A stretch of DNA of 64,000 nucleotides from Agapetus fuscipes (taxonomy: Eukaryota > Arthropoda > Insecta > Trichoptera > Glossosomatidae): contig OX637334.1 in NCBI GenBank assembly GCA_951799405.1, positions 13,578,001-13,642,000 on the forward strand. Direction: 5' to 3'. Numbering within the stretch: the stretch's first letter is position 1; every line of letters starts with the position of its first letter. The notes under the pieces are model-generated. The model was not told the origin of the DNA. It did no database searches and saw only the letters and a program-made list of their open reading frames with translations. A program made the translations under genes and the position numbers. Below, piece after piece: positions 61,837 to 64,000 of the stretch.

Positions 61837-62994
61837 TTAAACATAGTCGTGGAGCCAACGCGGCTTCATTCTTGCTCTCTGAGGTCTTGGATCCAGCTCT
61901 AATGGGGGCAACTCTGACAAAAGCTGTAGGTTTTCTGATGATGGCTGATCAACAATCAGCTCATCTCCCGGCGCCATCCTCAGATCCAGCACATGTCTTG
62001 GCATACCATCCACTTGTACAGTATTATCTGAAACAATGGCATCAACATGACCTCTATCCCAGGTTGTGGTGCAGCGCGCTCCTGGAGGCTTCACCAGCAC
62101 CCGATCTCCCACCCGATAACGACACGACTCTTCCGTTTGCTTCACCACTGGTAAGGACGCTGGATGCCGCCATTTGTATGAGTAGACACTTGACGACGGC
62201 GCGTCTCGGCCCCGTGTCCCCTCACTAGCCAAATTATACCAGAAAGCTGCCATCAGTGGGGATATACCACTTCTGGCTGCCACTCGCTTTACTGTTCGGT
62301 GGTTACGCTCGACAATTCCATTTCCAGATAGGCGATAGGCCGCTCGAAACCGCTGCGCTACTCCCCAACGCTCACACAATGCCGTAACCTGTTGCGAGCG
62401 GAATGCGGTGCCATTGTCCATCAATAGCTCGTCAGGTGGACCACGTTCTCGGAAGACTTCGTCAAGGTTGCCAGAAATTTCACATCCGCTCTCCGTTTTA
62501 ATCTCCCACCACACGGCGAATCGTCCTGGACCACAATCAACAATAGTCAAGAATCGGCTTTTGCCATAATGCGTCACATCCACTGACAGTCTACTCCAAG
62601 TCTTCTCAACAGACAATACTCCTTCTTCGTGCGTTGTAGGTGCTGGATCGATAGACGCACATCGCTCACACGCTCTCACGCAGTCTTCAACCGCAGCCCT
62701 TGTCACTGAGGAATCAACCATCTTGGCCAACTGAAGACTGCGATCAACTCCAAAATGATGCATAGCGTGAAGACTCTCCACATTGGCCACACATGCCAGT
62801 GACTCCTTTGCCAGCCACCGTTGACACACCCTAGTCAGCACGTCAGCCTTATTCTTCTCCGACGGCACAAAAGTAACGGTGATCTCCAGTGCACATTCCC
62901 GAGTGAGGTCACTGAAAAGGCCAAGTCTTCTTTTGACCAGCATCTCACTGGTTCCTGACACCTTGGCTCGACAATCTCCAACAAGGACTGACCT
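61837..62994 (-). pseudogene. Gypsy-like polyprotein: RNase H end and integrase
   Basis: Frame continuous with the reverse transcriptase except for one stop codon. It begins with the end of RNase H (FVPSEKNKADVLTRV). The integrase follows: an HHCC zinc finger (LHAMHHFGV...CVRACERC) and the catalytic triad in LSVDVTHYGKSRFL (D), ELLMDNGTAFRS (D) and GNGIVERNHRTVKR (E). Near the end a YRVGDRVLVKPPGARCTTTW block resembles the DNA-binding C-terminal domain. The order reverse transcriptase, RNase H, integrase is that of Ty3/Gypsy elements. Integrase joins element DNA to the genome. All catalytic residues are present. Confidence 0.82.
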
Positions 62995-64000
62995 TTACCA
63001 CCGCTCGGCCGTCTTGGAGTCAATCATAAGCTCAAGTTTAGTTAAACCCCACTTGAGAGCAAGGTTAACACCTTTAATGGCAGCGTCCAACTCGGCGATA
63101 TTGATGTGGGCTAGATCGGCACCTTTTCCAAGCCATGCTGCATCCTCTACTACAACGCCTTCAATCTCGACGACAGCTCCCAACGCCAGAGAGCTCGCAT
63201 CTGTCCAAACTCTGCCACAGGTAGTTAATGGCACATTCCAAATACCACACACTGGATCCTCTAACTGCACTCTTGCCACAATGTTACGAATGAAAGCGTT
63301 TGCTTTTGCGCCAACAGGATCCTCCCAACCTTCGCCTTCACCGACACGCTTAGCATAGCTGCACGCTACTCGCAGCCAACTACACACCGGATAATGGCCC
63401 ACAAGCTGACCACAAATGGAAAATAATTCTCGCTTCGAAAGAGCCTTATCCCCAAGTGAAGGGAGCTCATTCCCTCGTCGATATTCCAGTTGGCCATCGC
63501 TTCTCCGCGCGATTGCCAGCCCAAGGGCACGTCCGCCATCCAGCGCCTGCGGAACCTTAGCCTCCAAGCCATACCTCCTCAAATGTTCCGTCACCCTCTG
63601 CGCACTAACTACACATTCACTCACCAAAATATCGTCAATATAACTAGCAGTACCCCGAGCAACTGCCTCGTCCAAACTAAGAACATAGTCAAGGATCCGA
63701 CTCATTATTCTCGGCGCACAATTAAGCCCGAACCCGAGACGAGTCAAGTGATAAGTCTGATTTCGGAACTTCACCGTCTGGTACGGCCATAAAGTTTCGT
63801 CCACCTCGATCTGAAGGTAAGCAGACTTCAAGTCCACCAACACGAGGGGCTCTGCCATCCGCCGCCACTCTCGCAACGATTGATCGCATGCAGCTGCATC
63901 AACACCTGGCCGACTTTCTACATGTTTATTAAGTTCGCGATAGTCCAACACAGGGCGAACTTTATGTTTATTTGCCTGGACGATCGCCATCAGAGGCAGC
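62995..64000 (-). pseudogene. Gypsy-like polyprotein: reverse transcriptase and RNase H, cut by window end
   Basis: Read from 63990: HKVRPVLDYRELNKHVESRP, LVLVDLKSAYLQIEVDE (motif A), YHLTRLGFGLNCAPRIMSRI (motif B) and ASYIDDILVSE (motif C, YIDD). The RNase H part includes VWTDASSLALGAVVEIEG (D), HINIAELDAAIKGVNLA (E) and ELMIDSKTAERW (D), ending at TAA 62995-62997. Reading on in the same frame gives RSVLVGDCRAKVSGTSEM and the integrase, so this one stop is the only visible lesion. The family seems unusual among Gypsy elements. The start of pol and gag lie outside the window. It is antisense to the unknown gene, in its first intron. Confidence 0.82.

Overview
This window is AT-rich, intron-bearing nuclear DNA from an animal, most likely an insect or other arthropod. 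The main evidence is the density and mix of mobile elements: APE-type RTE LINEs, a CR1-like LINE, an R1-like fragment, tRNA-headed SINEs, mariner, piggyBac-, hAT-, PIF/Harbinger-, Mutator- and Helitron-type elements, a copia element with a half-tRNA-type primer site, and a Gypsy-like element. I cannot name a species. No bacterial operon, CRISPR array or intact RNA gene is visible.

Two host genes can be supported. The first is an RSL1D1-like (ribosomal L1 domain) gene on the minus strand. Its five coding exons (58027-57573, 40732-40594, 34698-34272, 33788-33620, 25885-25459) have consensus splice sites and matching intron phases (2, 0, 1, 2), giving a predicted 538-residue protein. Its introns hold most of the mobile DNA in the window. 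The second is a head-to-head gene of unknown product whose first coding exon is 61354-61560 (+). The region between the two start codons has been stretched from about 0.6 kb to 3.3 kb by a hAT-like element that itself contains an internally deleted copia element with matching LTRs.

Layout: 1-1750 is a GC-richer R1-like LINE fragment. 2.7-6.1 kb holds a long direct repeat and a Harbinger-like element. 6.2-9.4 kb holds a hAT MITE and a Mutator-like foldback element. 9.4-13.8 kb is a 188-bp satellite split by a Tc1/mariner-like MITE and an RTE LINE (RTE-1). 14.4-19.7 kb is a SINE and a near full-length RTE-B element with two nested insertions. 20.8-24.6 kb is a stack of elements nested inside a hAT-like element, including RTE-2. 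25.1-34.7 kb carries the three 3' exons of the RSL1D1-like gene, with a CR1-like LINE split by a TIR element. 34.8-40.7 kb holds a TIR element, a dead mariner, a 66-bp-arm inverted repeat enclosing a hammerhead-like motif, a piggyBac-like MITE and exon 2. 42-51.5 kb is mostly copies of a 250-bp repeat (Rep-S) and the first Helitron. 51.5-57.4 kb holds a minus-strand RTE-1 copy and a piggyBac-like MITE carrying the second Helitron. 57.5-64 kb holds exon 1, the shared promoter region, the unknown gene and a Gypsy-like element running off the window.

The elements interact. Rep-S forms the 3' end of RTE-1 and is also found more than 20 times as a unit with a fixed 5' boundary, some copies being carried in arrays by the two Helitrons. 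SINE-1 shares its last 45 bases with the 3' end of the CR1-like LINE. Related copies in the window act as natural empty sites and fix the insertion boundaries of a Helitron and a MITE. All names are from reading the sequence by eye; no database search was possible, and boundaries without a stated target duplication are approximate.
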